Positions 1-10,810 are shown, counted from the first letter of the stretch. The stretch is DNA of 64,000 bases from Isoptericola croceus (GCF_029382255.1 NZ_JARLLG010000010.1:79049-143048), one strand, 5' to 3'. Notes: generated by a model not told the origin, from the sequence alone. Made by a program: numbers and translations.

Positions 1-1808
<1,808 letters not shown>

Positions 1809-1812
<4 letters not shown>

Positions 1813-3461
1813 CTCTCCACGTTCCGCTGAAGATCGTCGTCGTGGGCAACGGCATGGTCGGTTCACGACTGGTCGACGAGCTGGTGCGTCGCAGCGCCGA
1901 GTCGTTTGACATCACCGTGCTGGGGGCCGAGCCGTACGAGCCGTACAACCGCGTGCTCCTCAGCGACGTCGTCGCCGGCCGGACCGACGTCGCGGCGATC
2001 TCGATGCCTGAGCCGACCGGCGACCACGTGACCACGTTGCGCGGGGTGACCGCCGTGGCGGTCGACCGCGACGCCCGTACCGTCACGGACTCGGCCGGGG
2101 CGGTGCACGCCTACGACCATCTGGTGCTCGCCACCGGTTCGCAGGCGCGCGTCTTCCCCCTGCCCGGCCTGGTCGACGACGCCGGATCGGTGAACCTGCC
2201 GGGCGGGGCGCACGCGCTGCGCACCCTCGACGACGCCCGCGAGATCGTGGCCGCGAGCGTCAACACCCCGCGGGCGGTCGTCGTCGGGGGCGGGGTGCTC
2301 GGGGTGGAGGCGGCCCACGGGCTCGCGGGGCGCGGACTGCAGGTCACGCTCGTGGACCTGTCGCCCGCCCCGATGTCCCGGCAGCTCGACTCCGCCGCCG
2401 GGGCGGTCGTGGCCGCGGGGCTGCGGGACGCCGGGATCACGCTGCGCTGCGAGACCCTGCCGAGCGAGGTCCTCGTGGCGGGCGGCCGCGTGGTGGGTGT
2501 GCGGCTGGACACCGGGGACGGCGGCGAGGGCGAGGTCATCGCTGCCGGGCTGGTGGTGCTGACCACCGGCACCGTGCCGGAGACCGGCATCGCCCGCGAC
2601 GCGGGTCTGACCACGGATCGGGGAATCGTCGTCGGGCACGATCTGGCGAGCCCGGACGATGCGCACGTGTACGCGATCGGTGACTGCGCACAGCCGCCGC
2701 AGGGTTCTCGCGGCCTCGTGGCCGAGGGCTGGGACCAGGCGCGGCGTCTGGCGGAGCATCTGACCTCCCTGGTGGCGGTCCGGGCCGAGCAGTCCAAGCG
2801 GGACAACACGCCCCGTGAACACCTGCGGTTCCCGCACGAGGGTGCCCGGCCGTCCATGGCGGTGCGGCTGGGGACGCTGCTGGCCTCCCGGGCGGCCACG
2901 GACCAGGGTGTCGACACCCGCGGCACCGACGTCGTCAAGGTCAAGGCCGGTGCGCTCAGCATCGTCGCGATGGGCGTGAGCGGCACCCGCGAACCGGCGG
3001 CCGGGGAACGGTCGGTCACGCTGCACGACGCCTCGGGTGGCCGCTACATCGAGGCCGTCGTCGCCGACGGGATCCTCGTGGGCGCCACCTGCGTCGGAGA
3101 CGCCCGGGTCGCGGCCGACCTCACCGCGGCCTACACACGCCGTACCCCGGTGCCGGTCGATCCGGCGTTCCTGCTCCTGACCCCGGTCATGCCGAGCGCG
3201 GAGCCTGCGACGTCCCCCGAGCACATGCCCGACGACGCGACGGTCTGCCGGTGCAACGGCGTCAGCAAGCACGACATCACCCGGTGCTGGGACGACGGCG
3301 CCCGGACGCCCGACGACATCGCGGCCGCTACACGCGCGACGACGGGTTGCGGCACATGCCGCGAGGCCGTGTGCGGGCTGGCCGACTGGCTGGGCGCGAC
3401 GCGCGGCGCCGACGACGCGTCGGACGCCGAGCCCGAGCCGGCCGGCCTCGCGGTCGTGTAG
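1809..3461 (+). CDS. FAD-dependent oxidoreductase with C-terminal BFD-like [2Fe-2S] domain (nitrate reductase electron-transfer partner)
   Basis: This 550-residue protein resembles the N-terminal half of NirB. An FAD Rossmann motif (VVVGNGMVGSRL) is near residue 10, an NAD(P)H motif (VVVGGGVLGVEAAHG) near 158, and a BFD-type [2Fe-2S] domain near 480-525 has the cysteine pattern CRC ... CGTC plus a further C. It lacks the siroheme sulfite/nitrite reductase half. The start ATG overlaps the nitrate reductase stop (ATGA), so the two are translationally coupled. Known Nas systems use such a subunit to pass NADH electrons to the catalytic subunit; I infer the same here. A strong hairpin follows 11 bases after the stop. 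Confidence 0.85.
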
Positions 3462-3471
3462 CTCTCATGCT

Positions 3472-3513
3472 CCGGTGCGCCCGACGCGGTCCCCTCGCCG
3501 TCGGGCGCACCGG
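3472..3513. terminator. Bidirectional terminator hairpin
   Basis: Positions 3472-3486 and 3499-3513 form a perfect 15-bp stem with a 12-base loop, between the convergent nitrate-reductase partner gene and the mannanase gene. There is no long T run, as is common in actinomycetes. It can serve both strands. Confidence 0.7.
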
Positions 3514-3532
3514 GATCCTCCCGGCAGCAGGC

Positions 3533-4891
3533 TCAGGCCTCGCAGCCGACCTCGCCGTCGGACGGCGGTGCGCCCGACCCGATGAACCCGTACGACGCCG
3601 TCGCCCCGGCACCGAGCGAGCCGTTCCAGGCGGCGTGGGTCACGGTCGTGCCGTCAGCTCCCAGCGTTCCGCCCCAGAGCTGGTCGACGACGACGCCGCC
3701 GGGCAGGGTGGTGCTCCAGCCGTCGACGGCGGAGTCCCCGGCGGTCACGGTGACCTGGGCCTGGTACCCGCCCTGCCAGGAGTTGGCGACCGTCAGCGCG
3801 GCCGTGCAGGCGCCCTCCACCGGGTCCTCGGTCGGGGTGGGCGTCGGGGTCGGGGTCGGCGTGGGTCCGCCGCCACCGAAGACCGATGCCTCCACCGAGG
3901 TCTCGGACAGCCCGTCCGGCCCGGTGAAGATCCGCTCGCCCCAGGGCGAGGGAGTGCTCACGTCGAAGTTCTCCACGAGGTCGAGGTAGTCCACGCCCCC
4001 GCTGTTGCCGCTCCAGGACCAGGCCAACCAGCCGAGCCCGAGCCGACGCGTCTCGGACAGGATGGCGTCGAGGGCCACAGAACCGTCGGAGTGGTCCCAG
4101 CCGAACTCACCGACGATGGTGGGCACGCCGAGGCCGACCATGTGCTCGAGGTAGTCCGTGACCGTGGCCGCCTGGGAGTACACGCCGTACATGTGGATCG
4201 AGAAGATCGTGTTGTCCTGCGGGTCCGCCGCCGCCACCGTGGGCGCCTGCTCGTACATGATGCGCTGCCAGTCCTGGCCCCAGTTCGGGGCGTCGACGAC
4301 GAGGGCGTGGTCGTAGCCGATGCTCCGCATGCGTTGGATCGCGGCGGAGGTGTCGTCCGCCCAGCCGGCGTTCGTCGCGGCGTCGTTGCCGTAGGGCTCG
4401 TTGCCGATGTTGACCAGCACCTTGTCCTCGGAGCCGGCGAGCGTCGGGTAGAGGTACTCCCAGTAGTCGACGGCCTGGTCGAGGCTGGCGGCGCCCGGCG
4501 CGTGCTCGGGCTCGCCGTAGCCGGTGGTGTCGTGCACCTCGAACAGGCAGATCAGGCGGTGGGTCTCGCACTCGTCGATGATGTCGGCGACCTGCGCGGC
4601 GTCGGTGCGGGGCCAGCGGTCGCCGCTGGCGAGCACGACCCGCACGGAGTTGGCGCCGACCGACTTGATGTCGGCGTACGAGCCGGTCTGTTGGGCGTAC
4701 CAGGCGTGCGGGTGGTTGACACCGCGCAGCACCAGGTCGGTGCCGTCGGCCTCGACGATGCGACCGTCCGAGACATGGATGCCGGGCGCGTCGTCGGCGG
4801 CTGCGCTGTGGGCGGCGAGCGCGCTCACGCCGCCGGCGGCGAGCGTGGCGGCTGCGATCCCCGCGATGGTGCGGGTCCTCAGGCGGGTCAT
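3533..4891 (-). CDS. Secreted GH5 beta-mannanase/endoglucanase with C-terminal CBM2
   Basis: A 452-residue secreted glycoside hydrolase. The N-terminus (MTRLRTRTIAGIAAATLAA) is a signal peptide ending near AHSAAADD. The GH5 core carries the acid/base motif VNIGNEPYGN and the nucleophile motif TIVGEFGWDHS, with HMYGVYS between; spacing and sequence are closest to bacterial beta-mannanases (GH5_8), though endoglucanase activity is not excluded. A Pro-Thr repeat linker joins a C-terminal family 2 carbohydrate-binding module (SWQGGYQAQVTVTAG ... WNGSLGAG). I chose the ATG at 4891 because GGAAGG lies 8 bases upstream; an upstream in-frame start at 5047 would bury the signal peptide. It is the only carbohydrate gene inside the nitrate block and points the opposite way. 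Confidence 0.88.
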   Translation of the reverse strand: MTRLRTRTIAGIAAATLAAGGVSALAAHSAAADDAPGIHVSDGRIVEADGTDLVLRGVNHPHAWYAQQTGSYADIKSVGANSVRVVLASGDRWPRTDAAQVADIIDECETHRLICLFEVHDTTGYGEPEHAPGAASLDQAVDYWEYLYPTLAGSEDKVLVNIGNEPYGNDAATNAGWADDTSAAIQRMRSIGYDHALVVDAPNWGQDWQRIMYEQAPTVAAADPQDNTIFSIHMYGVYSQAATVTDYLEHMVGLGVPTIVGEFGWDHSDGSVALDAILSETRRLGLGWLAWSWSGNSGGVDYLDLVENFDVSTPSPWGERIFTGPDGLSETSVEASVFGGGGPTPTPTPTPTPTEDPVEGACTAALTVANSWQGGYQAQVTVTAGDSAVDGWSTTLPGGVVVDQLWGGTLGADGTTVTHAAWNGSLGAGATASYGFIGSGAPPSDGEVGCEA

Positions 4892-4962
4892 GGGTGGGTC
4901 CTTCCGGTCGGGGTCCCTGGCACGGGCCACCGTGCCGGAAGATGCCCGCAGGCGGAAGGTGC

Positions 4963-4977
4963 TGAAGCGTTTAAGTG
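4963..4977. promoter_or_regulatory. Possible sugar-repressor operator upstream of mannanase gene
   Basis: TGAAGCGTTTAAGTG has a near-palindromic AAGCGTTT core of the LacI-family kind and lies about 75 bases before the mannanase start. It does not match the motif of the LacI regulon found further right. Weak support. Confidence 0.25.
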
Positions 4978-5050
4978 CGCCTGGGCCCACCGTCGCGCGA
5001 CGACTGTGTCCGGCTCCTCTCACGGACCACGGCGCACGCGTGAGCAAGAT

Positions 5051-5088
5051 GTTCCCGTGGGGTAACCACCCCCTGACGGTGCGGTCAC
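5051..5088 (-). promoter_or_regulatory. GlnR-type box upstream of nirB
   Basis: Read on the minus strand, GTGAC-n6-GTCAG-n6-GTTAC-n6-GGAAC reproduces the known actinomycete GlnR pattern GTnAC-n6-GAAAC-n6-GTnAC-n6-GAAAC with exact 6-base spacers. Both GTnAC elements are perfect, the last GAAAC element matches 4 of 5 and the first 2 of 5. The site is centred about 42 bases before the nirB ATG, a usual activator position for a leaderless gene. No credible -35 hexamer is visible, which fits activator dependence. Confidence 0.65.
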
Positions 5089-5098
5089 GGCGGCTGCC

Positions 5099-5104
5099 TA
5101 GGTT
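5099..5104 (+). promoter_or_regulatory. Probable -10 element of a leaderless nirB transcript
   Basis: TAGGTT ends 6 bases before the nirB ATG at 5111, so transcription would begin at or near the start codon. No Shine-Dalgarno sequence is seen before this ATG. Confidence 0.55.
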
Positions 5105-5110
5105 CGGGAC

Positions 5111-7798
5111 ATGACCAGTGAGCCCCCCACCTCAGCTCAGGCCGACGGCCGGCGCCACGTCGTCGTCGTCGGCGGCGGCATGGTCGCGCAGCGCTTCGTC
5201 GAGGCCCTGCGCGCCCGCGACACAGCCGGTGAGTGGCGCGTCAGCCTCTTCGCCGAGGAGCCGCGCAAGCCGTACGACCGCGTCGGGCTGACCCGCTACT
5301 TCGAGGTCCGCGACGCCGAGGAGCTCACTCTCGGCGACCCCGCGCTCTGGGACGACCCGCTCGTCGAGCTGCACCGCGACTGCAAGGTCGTCGCCATCGA
5401 TCGCGAGGCCCGGACGGTCACCGACCGGCTCGGCACCGTCCACGCCTACGACGAGCTGGTCCTGGCGACCGGGTCGAACGCGGCGCGCCCGCCGATCCCC
5501 GGCAACGACCTGCCCGGCGTCTTCGTCTACCGCACCATCGACGACGTCGCCGAGCTGCGCGGCTGGGTCGAGGCCAAGCGCGAGGCCAACACGGTCGAGA
5601 CCCGGGGTGGCGTCGTCGAGAAGCCCGTCCGCGGCGCCGTGATCGGCGGTGGCCTGCTCGGCCTGGAGGCCGCCGGCGCCCTCAAGGCGCTCGGCGCCCA
5701 GGCGACCGTCATCGAGTTCGGTACGCACCTGATGGGCGTCCAGGTCGACCTCGGCGGTGGCCAGGCGCTCAAGCGCCTCATCAACGACAAGGGCATCGCG
5801 GTGCGCGCCGAGACCGCCACCAAGGAGATGAAGCCGCACCGCCGCACCGGTCACGTGGGCCGCATGGACTTCGCCGACGGCGGTCGTCTCGACGTCGACG
5901 TCGTGGTGATGGCCACCGGCGTGCGACCGCGCGACGAGCTGGCCCGCGAGGCCGGGCTGGCGATCGGCGAGCGCGGCGGCGCCGTCGTCGACCTGACCTG
6001 CCGCACCGAGGACCCGCACGTGTGGGCGATCGGGGAGGTCGCCTGCATCGAGGGTCGTTGCATCGGCCTGGTCGCGCCGGGCAACACGATGGCCGAGGTC
6101 GTCGTGGACCAGCTCCTCGGGGGCGAGGCCGAGTTCCCGGGCGCGGACACCGCGACCAAGCTCAAGCTGTCGGGCGTCGACGTCGCGTCCTTCGGGGACG
6201 CGCACGGCCGCACCGAGGACTGCATCGAGATCGTGTGGGCCGACCCGACCGCGGGCGTCTACAAGAAGCTCGTCATGTCCGACGACGCGAAGACGCTGCT
6301 CGGCGGCGTGTTCGTCGGCGACGCCGCGCCCTACGCCTCGCTGCGCCCGATGCTGGGCGCCGAGCTGCCCGGTGACCCGGCGGCGTTCCTGCTGCCCGAG
6401 GGTGGCGGAGCCCCCGACCTCGAGCTGCCCGACGAGGCGAACGTCTGCTCCTGCAACAACGTCTCGGCCGGCGCCATCCGTGGTGCCGTGACCGAGCACG
6501 ACTGCACGTCCGTGGGAGACGTCAAGAGCTGCACACGCGCCGGCACCACCTGCGGCGCCTGCCTGCCCCTGGTCAAGAAGATCACCGAGACCGAGATGGC
6601 CAAGGCCGGCATCGAGGTCAGCACCGCGCTGTGCGAGCACTTTGAGATGTCCCGCGCGCAGCTCTTCGACGCCGTGCGGGTGGCCGACCTGCACTCGTTC
6701 ACGGAGATCATCGAGCGCTTCGGTGTCGTGCCCGACGGCGCGTCGAGCCCGGGCCGCGGCTGCGACATCTGCAAGCCGGTCGTCGCGTCCATCCTGGCCA
6801 GCCAGGGCAACGGGCACATCCTCGCCGGCGAGCAGGCCGCGCTGCAGGACACCAACGACCACATGCTCGCCAACATGCAGAAGGACGGCACCTACTCCGT
6901 GGTGCCGCGCATGCCCGGTGGTGAGGTCACGCCCGAGGGCCTGATCGTCGTCGGGCAGGTGGCCAAGGACTTCGGCCTCTACACGAAGATCACCGGCGGC
7001 CAGCGCATCGACATGTTCGGCGCCCGCGTCGAGCAGCTCCCCGAGATCTGGAAGCGCCTGGTCGACGCCGGCTTCGAGTCCGGCCACGCGTATGGCAAGT
7101 CGCTGCGCACGGTGAAGTCGTGCGTGGGCTCCACGTGGTGCCGCTACGGCGTGCAGGACTCGGTGGGCATGGCGGTCGAGCTCGAGCTGCGCTACCGCGG
7201 CCTGCGCTCCCCGCACAAGCTCAAGCTCGGCGTCTCCGGCTGCGCTCGCGAGTGCGCCGAGGCCCGCGGCAAGGACGTGGGCGTCATCGCGACCGACAAG
7301 GGCTGGAACGTCTACGTCGGCGGCAACGGCGGCCAGACGCCCAAGCACGCCCAGCTCCTCGCCGAGGACCTGAGCACCGACGAGCTCCTCCGCGCGATCG
7401 ACCGTTTCCTCATGCTCTACATCCGCACGGCCGACCGCCTGCAGCGCACCGCGCCGTGGGTCGAGGAGTACGAGGGCGGCCTGGACGCCATCCGTGAGGT
7501 CATCCTCGAGGACTCGCTCGGCATCTGCGCCGACCTCGACGCCGCGATGGACCGGCACGTCGAGGCCTACGAGGACGAGTGGAAGGCCGTCCTCGAGGAC
7601 CCGGAGAAGCTCGCCCGCTTCGGCTCGTTCGTCAACGCGCCGACGACGCCGGACCCTGCCCTCGCGTACGTCGCCGAGCGCGGGCAGAAGCGCCCGGCCA
7701 CCGCCGAGGAGATCGCCGCAGGGCCGGACGGCCCCGTCGACCCGTCGCTCACCGGTCCGGTCCTCGTGGCCGGCGCCACGCTGGAGGTCCGCGCATGA
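5111..7798 (+). CDS. nirB: Nitrite reductase [NAD(P)H] large subunit
   Basis: NirB, 895 residues, reduces nitrite to ammonium in the cytoplasm with NirD. An FAD motif (VVVGGGMVAQRF) is near residue 15 and an NAD(P)H motif (VIGGGLLGLEA) near 178. A BFD [2Fe-2S] domain near 445-490 has CSC and CGAC, and a second, partial BFD-like segment (GRGCDICKP) is near 548. The sulfite/nitrite reductase ferredoxin-like and siroheme domains follow, with the [4Fe-4S]-siroheme ligands in SCVGSTWC (about 669) and GCARECAEA (about 709). The ATG has no RBS but a -10-like TAGGTT 6 bases upstream. The stop overlaps the nirD start. Confidence 0.97.
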   Translation: MTSEPPTSAQADGRRHVVVVGGGMVAQRFVEALRARDTAGEWRVSLFAEEPRKPYDRVGLTRYFEVRDAEELTLGDPALWDDPLVELHRDCKVVAIDREARTVTDRLGTVHAYDELVLATGSNAARPPIPGNDLPGVFVYRTIDDVAELRGWVEAKREANTVETRGGVVEKPVRGAVIGGGLLGLEAAGALKALGAQATVIEFGTHLMGVQVDLGGGQALKRLINDKGIAVRAETATKEMKPHRRTGHVGRMDFADGGRLDVDVVVMATGVRPRDELAREAGLAIGERGGAVVDLTCRTEDPHVWAIGEVACIEGRCIGLVAPGNTMAEVVVDQLLGGEAEFPGADTATKLKLSGVDVASFGDAHGRTEDCIEIVWADPTAGVYKKLVMSDDAKTLLGGVFVGDAAPYASLRPMLGAELPGDPAAFLLPEGGGAPDLELPDEANVCSCNNVSAGAIRGAVTEHDCTSVGDVKSCTRAGTTCGACLPLVKKITETEMAKAGIEVSTALCEHFEMSRAQLFDAVRVADLHSFTEIIERFGVVPDGASSPGRGCDICKPVVASILASQGNGHILAGEQAALQDTNDHMLANMQKDGTYSVVPRMPGGEVTPEGLIVVGQVAKDFGLYTKITGGQRIDMFGARVEQLPEIWKRLVDAGFESGHAYGKSLRTVKSCVGSTWCRYGVQDSVGMAVELELRYRGLRSPHKLKLGVSGCARECAEARGKDVGVIATDKGWNVYVGGNGGQTPKHAQLLAEDLSTDELLRAIDRFLMLYIRTADRLQRTAPWVEEYEGGLDAIREVILEDSLGICADLDAAMDRHVEAYEDEWKAVLEDPEKLARFGSFVNAPTTPDPALAYVAERGQKRPATAEEIAAGPDGPVDPSLTGPVLVAGATLEVRA

Positions 7799-8241
7799 GC
7801 GCCGTCACCGACACCCCGACCATCTCGACCGACATGGAGGCCCCCGTGAGCGTCGCCGACCAGGGGACCGCCCCCGTCTCCCGGTGGGTCGCCGTGTGCC
7901 GGCTCGACGCGCTCGTCCCCGAGCGCGGGGCCGCCGCCCTGCTGGAGCGCGGGGACGGCTCCACCGTGCAGGTTGCGGTCTACCGACTGCTCGACGACAC
8001 CGTGTGGGCGGTCCAGCAGCTCGACCCGTACTCCGGGGCGAACGTCATGTCCCGCGGCATCGTCGGCAGCCGGGGCGAGGAGCCCACGGTCGCCTCGCCG
8101 ATCTACAAGCAGGTCTTCGCCCTGGCCACCGGAGCGTGCCTCGAGTCCGGCGGCAAGACCCCGAAGCCGGGCCTGGGCGTGCACCTGGAGTCCTTCGCCG
8201 CCGAGGTGCGCAACGGCGTCGTGCACGTGGGGCTGGCCTGA
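7795..8241 (+). CDS. nirD: Nitrite reductase [NAD(P)H] small subunit
   Basis: A Rieske-fold small subunit of 148 residues. The core (WVAVCRLDALVPERGAAALL, VYRLLDDTVWAVQQLDP, GIVGSRGEEPTVASPIYKQ) matches NirD. The Cys/His ligands of true Rieske proteins are absent, as is normal for NirD. The ATG at 7795 overlaps the nirB stop as ATGA; an internal ATG (MEAPVSVADQ) would give a shorter form that still keeps the whole fold. Confidence 0.93.
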   Translation: MSAVTDTPTISTDMEAPVSVADQGTAPVSRWVAVCRLDALVPERGAAALLERGDGSTVQVAVYRLLDDTVWAVQQLDPYSGANVMSRGIVGSRGEEPTVASPIYKQVFALATGACLESGGKTPKPGLGVHLESFAAEVRNGVVHVGLA

Positions 8242-8242
8242 C

Positions 8243-9028
8243 ATGAGCGCCCCGGGGCACGTCACGCTCGTCGGGGCCGGCCCCGGCGCGGCCGACCTGC
8301 TCACCTACCGGGCCTGGCGCGCGATCGCCCGGGCCGACGTCGTCGTCCACGACCGACTCGTGCCCTCGGAGGTCCTCGAGGACCTCGGGGACGACGTCGA
8401 GGTGATCGACGTCGGCAAGGCGCCCGGGGCGCACAAGGTGCCGCAGGACGAGATCAACGCGCTGCTGGTGCGCCACGCCCGCGCCGGCCGGCACGTGGTG
8501 CGGCTCAAGGGCGGCGACCCGTTCGTCTTCGGGCGCGGCGGCGAGGAGTACGCGGCCTGCGCGGCGGCGGGGGTCGCCGTCGACGTCGTGCCCGGCGTCT
8601 CCTCGGCCCTGTCGGTACCGGCGCTCGCGGGCATCCCGCTCACGCACCGCGGGACGACGACGGCGTTCCACGTCGTCACCGCGCACACCCGGACCGGCGA
8701 GCAGGATCTCGACGACGTCGCCGTGGCCTGCGTCACGCAGCATGCGGCTACGCTGGTGGTCCTCATGGGGGTGTCCTCGCTGCCGGCGATCGTGACCCGG
8801 TTGCTCGACGCCGGCGCGGACCCGGACACTCCCGTGGCGATCGTGGAACGGGGGTCGACCCCCGAGCAACGGGTGACGCGCGTCGGGCTCGACCTGGCGG
8901 CCAAGCGTGCCGACGAGCTCGGGGTCCGTGCTCCCGCCGTGATCGTGGTCGGAGACGTGGCGGCGCCGGGCCTGCTGGAGGGTGTGAGTGATCGACGAGA
9001 CGTCGTCCTGGGGGACGCGCGTGGCTGA
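8243..9028 (+). CDS. cobA: Uroporphyrinogen-III C-methyltransferase
   Basis: A 261-residue SUMT that methylates uroporphyrinogen III to precorrin-2, the entry to siroheme needed by NirB. Family motifs are visible: VGAGPGAADLLT near the N-terminus, VVHDRLV, RLKGGDPFVFGRGGEE and VPGVSSALSVPALAGIPLTHR. It lacks the CysG dehydrogenase/ferrochelatase half, so another protein must finish siroheme. It starts one base after the nirD stop and overlaps the following hemD-like gene by 41 bases. Confidence 0.95.
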   Translation: MSAPGHVTLVGAGPGAADLLTYRAWRAIARADVVVHDRLVPSEVLEDLGDDVEVIDVGKAPGAHKVPQDEINALLVRHARAGRHVVRLKGGDPFVFGRGGEEYAACAAAGVAVDVVPGVSSALSVPALAGIPLTHRGTTTAFHVVTAHTRTGEQDLDDVAVACVTQHAATLVVLMGVSSLPAIVTRLLDAGADPDTPVAIVERGSTPEQRVTRVGLDLAAKRADELGVRAPAVIVVGDVAAPGLLEGVSDRRDVVLGDARG

Positions 9029-10160
9029 CACCTCGGCGAGGCCTGCCCTGGGGCAGGTCATGGCGGGGTGCACCGTGCTGGTCACCGCGGACCGTCGCTC
9101 CGGTGAGCTCGCCGCCGCCCTCAAGCGTCGCGGCGCCGCGATCCGGCACGCTCCCGCGCTGAGCATGATCCCGCACGTGGACGACGACGCTCTCGTCGCG
9201 GCCACGGCCGCCCTCATCGAGGACCCACCGGACGTCGTCGTCGCCACGACCGGCGTCGGCTTCCGGGCCTGGATCGAGGCGGCCGACGCCCACGGCTTCG
9301 CGGACGACCTGCTGCGCGTGCTCGGCGACGCCCGCATCGTGGCCCGCGGCCCCAAGGCTCGGGGCGCGGTCCAGGCGGCCGGGTTGGCCGCGGACTGGGT
9401 CGCGGAGTCCGAGACGTCCGCCGAGGTCGCCGAGGTGCTGCTCAGCGAGGGCGTGAGCGGGCTGCACGTGGCGATCCAGCACCACGGCGCCGGAGCCGAC
9501 GGTCTCGACGAGGTGTTCGCCAAGGCCGGTGCCCAGGTCTCCCCGCTCGTCGTCTACCGCTGGGGCCCCGCGCCCGACCCGGACGCGGTGCAGGCCTCGG
9601 TCCGGGCGGCGGCAGCCGGCGAGATCGACGCCGTCGTCTTCACCTCCGCTCCCGGGGCGGAGGCCTGGATGGAAGCGGTCGAGACCGCCGGGGTGCGCGA
9701 CGAGGTGGTGTCCCGGTGCCAGACGGGGGAGATGGTGGTGGCGTCCGTCGGACCGGTCACCTCCCGGCCGCTGGCTGCCCGCGGCATCACGCCGCTCGAG
9801 CCCGAGCGGGGCCGCCTCGGTGCACTCGTGCGCGCCCTGGTGGGGCACTACGAGCACATCGAGTCCGTCGCGCTGAGCACCGTCGCGGGACCGCTCCTGA
9901 TCCGTGCCCGCGTGGCGGTGCTGGACGGCCAGGTGCTGCCCCTGTCGCCCACCGGCGTCGAGGTGCTGCGGCTGCTCGCCGCCGCCGGCGGTGACGTCGT
10001 CTCGCGCGAGCAGGTGCTGGACGTGCTGCCCGGCGTCTCCCGCGACGGGCACGCCGTCGAGGTGGCCGTGGCGCGGCTGCGCGAGGCCGCGGGCCGCCGC
10101 GACCTGATCAAGACGGTCGTCAAGCGGGGGTACCGGCTGGAGCTCGCGCACCGGGGGTGA
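8988..10160 (+). CDS. Uroporphyrinogen-III synthase-like protein fused to OmpR-type winged-helix DNA-binding domain
   Basis: 390 residues in two parts. Residues about 20-275 are a HemD-like domain (VLVTADRRSGELAAALKRRG, VVATTGVGFRAW, VVFTSAPGAEAWMEA, VASVGPVTSRPLAARGI). Residues about 290-388 form a response-regulator type winged helix (LSPTGVEVLRLLAAAGGDVV, VSREQVLDVLPG, VEVAVARLREAAG, IKTVVKRGYRLEL). This fusion is known next to nirBD in mycobacteria (Rv0260c type). The GTG at 8988 is preceded by GGAGGG at 5-base spacing and lies inside the cobA 3' end; another GTG at 9021 is possible. I infer it either makes uroporphyrinogen III or senses a tetrapyrrole and regulates the nitrate/siroheme genes, or both. 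Confidence 0.85.
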   Translation: MIDETSSWGTRVADTSARPALGQVMAGCTVLVTADRRSGELAAALKRRGAAIRHAPALSMIPHVDDDALVAATAALIEDPPDVVVATTGVGFRAWIEAADAHGFADDLLRVLGDARIVARGPKARGAVQAAGLAADWVAESETSAEVAEVLLSEGVSGLHVAIQHHGAGADGLDEVFAKAGAQVSPLVVYRWGPAPDPDAVQASVRAAAAGEIDAVVFTSAPGAEAWMEAVETAGVRDEVVSRCQTGEMVVASVGPVTSRPLAARGITPLEPERGRLGALVRALVGHYEHIESVALSTVAGPLLIRARVAVLDGQVLPLSPTGVEVLRLLAAAGGDVVSREQVLDVLPGVSRDGHAVEVAVARLREAAGRRDLIKTVVKRGYRLELAHRG

Positions 10161-10180
10161 CACCCACGACTGAGGCCGGT

Positions 10181-10198
10181 GCCGTGGTGGGCCACGGC
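10181..10198 (+). terminator. Hairpin after nir/siroheme operon
   Basis: A 7-bp stem (10181-10187 with 10192-10198) and a 4-base loop lie 20 bases after the HemD-like gene stop. Short, no T tract; a possible terminator. Confidence 0.4.
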
Positions 10199-10225
10199 CT
10201 GTGACCTGCGGTAGCGTCGTTCGGC

Positions 10226-10810
10226 ATGAACGTTCTCGTCACGGTGCTGGCTGTCCTCGGCGCGGTCGTCGCGCTCGTCGTCCTCGTGATAGCGGGCTTC
10301 CTCCTGTGGGCACGGTGGACGATGCGCAGGGAGACCGCCACGCAGCAGCAGGAGCTCGCGTCGTTCCCGGCGTGGGGCAGGGAGCGGGGGCTGACCTACG
10401 CGCTGATCGACAACGGTGCCGTCGAGGGCTGGGAGACGTACGCGCCGTTCCGGGACTTCGCCACCCCGGGGGCGTTCGGCCGTGCGCTCCACGTCTTTCG
10501 AGGGTCGTACGCCGGGCACGAGCTTGTCGTCCTGCAGCTCACCGTGTCCGCCGACCCGCGCCCGGAGGCGCCTGCGCACGGCACGCTGACCGTGGCGGCG
10601 ACGCACCTGCGCGAGCGCGGGGAGGAGGACATGATCGCGCCGAAGAGCCGGAAGGTCCCCAGCGTGCACGCCCGGGGCGACCGTGCGACGTGCTACCTCA
10701 GCGGACCTCTCACCCAGGACCGTGCGCAGGCCGTCATCGACCGGCTCGTCGCCTACGTGGAGGGCGACCCGGCCGCCGACAGGGCGCGGCCTGAGGGTCA
10801 CACCGGGTAG
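10226..10810 (+). CDS. Uncharacterised membrane-anchored protein
   Basis: I do not recognise a family. The 194-residue product has one N-terminal transmembrane segment (residues about 3-29) followed by a basic stretch (WTMRRET) and a soluble domain of about 165 residues, probably cytoplasmic. Visible features are FPAWGRERGLTYALIDNG and a C-terminal VIDRLVAYVEGDP. A -10-like TAGCGT at 10212-10217 sits 8 bases before the ATG, suggesting a leaderless transcript of its own. Its 3' end overlaps the convergent modC gene by 13 bases. Confidence 0.7.
   Translation: MNVLVTVLAVLGAVVALVVLVIAGFLLWARWTMRRETATQQQELASFPAWGRERGLTYALIDNGAVEGWETYAPFRDFATPGAFGRALHVFRGSYAGHELVVLQLTVSADPRPEAPAHGTLTVAATHLRERGEEDMIAPKSRKVPSVHARGDRATCYLSGPLTQDRAQAVIDRLVAYVEGDPAADRARPEGHTG

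Noticed and set aside
3839-3870. Repeated GTCGGGGT-like DNA as a tandem repeat locus
   Set aside because: It encodes the Pro-Thr linker of the mannanase and needs no other explanation.
5132-7558. 808-codon open frame on the minus strand opposite nirB
   Set aside because: It is the GC-rich shadow of nirB: no family motifs, Val/Asp/Arg/Leu-biased composition, no RBS.
8221-8260. Cobalamin riboswitch near cobA
   Set aside because: cobA starts one base after nirD; there is no room or conserved element for a riboswitch.
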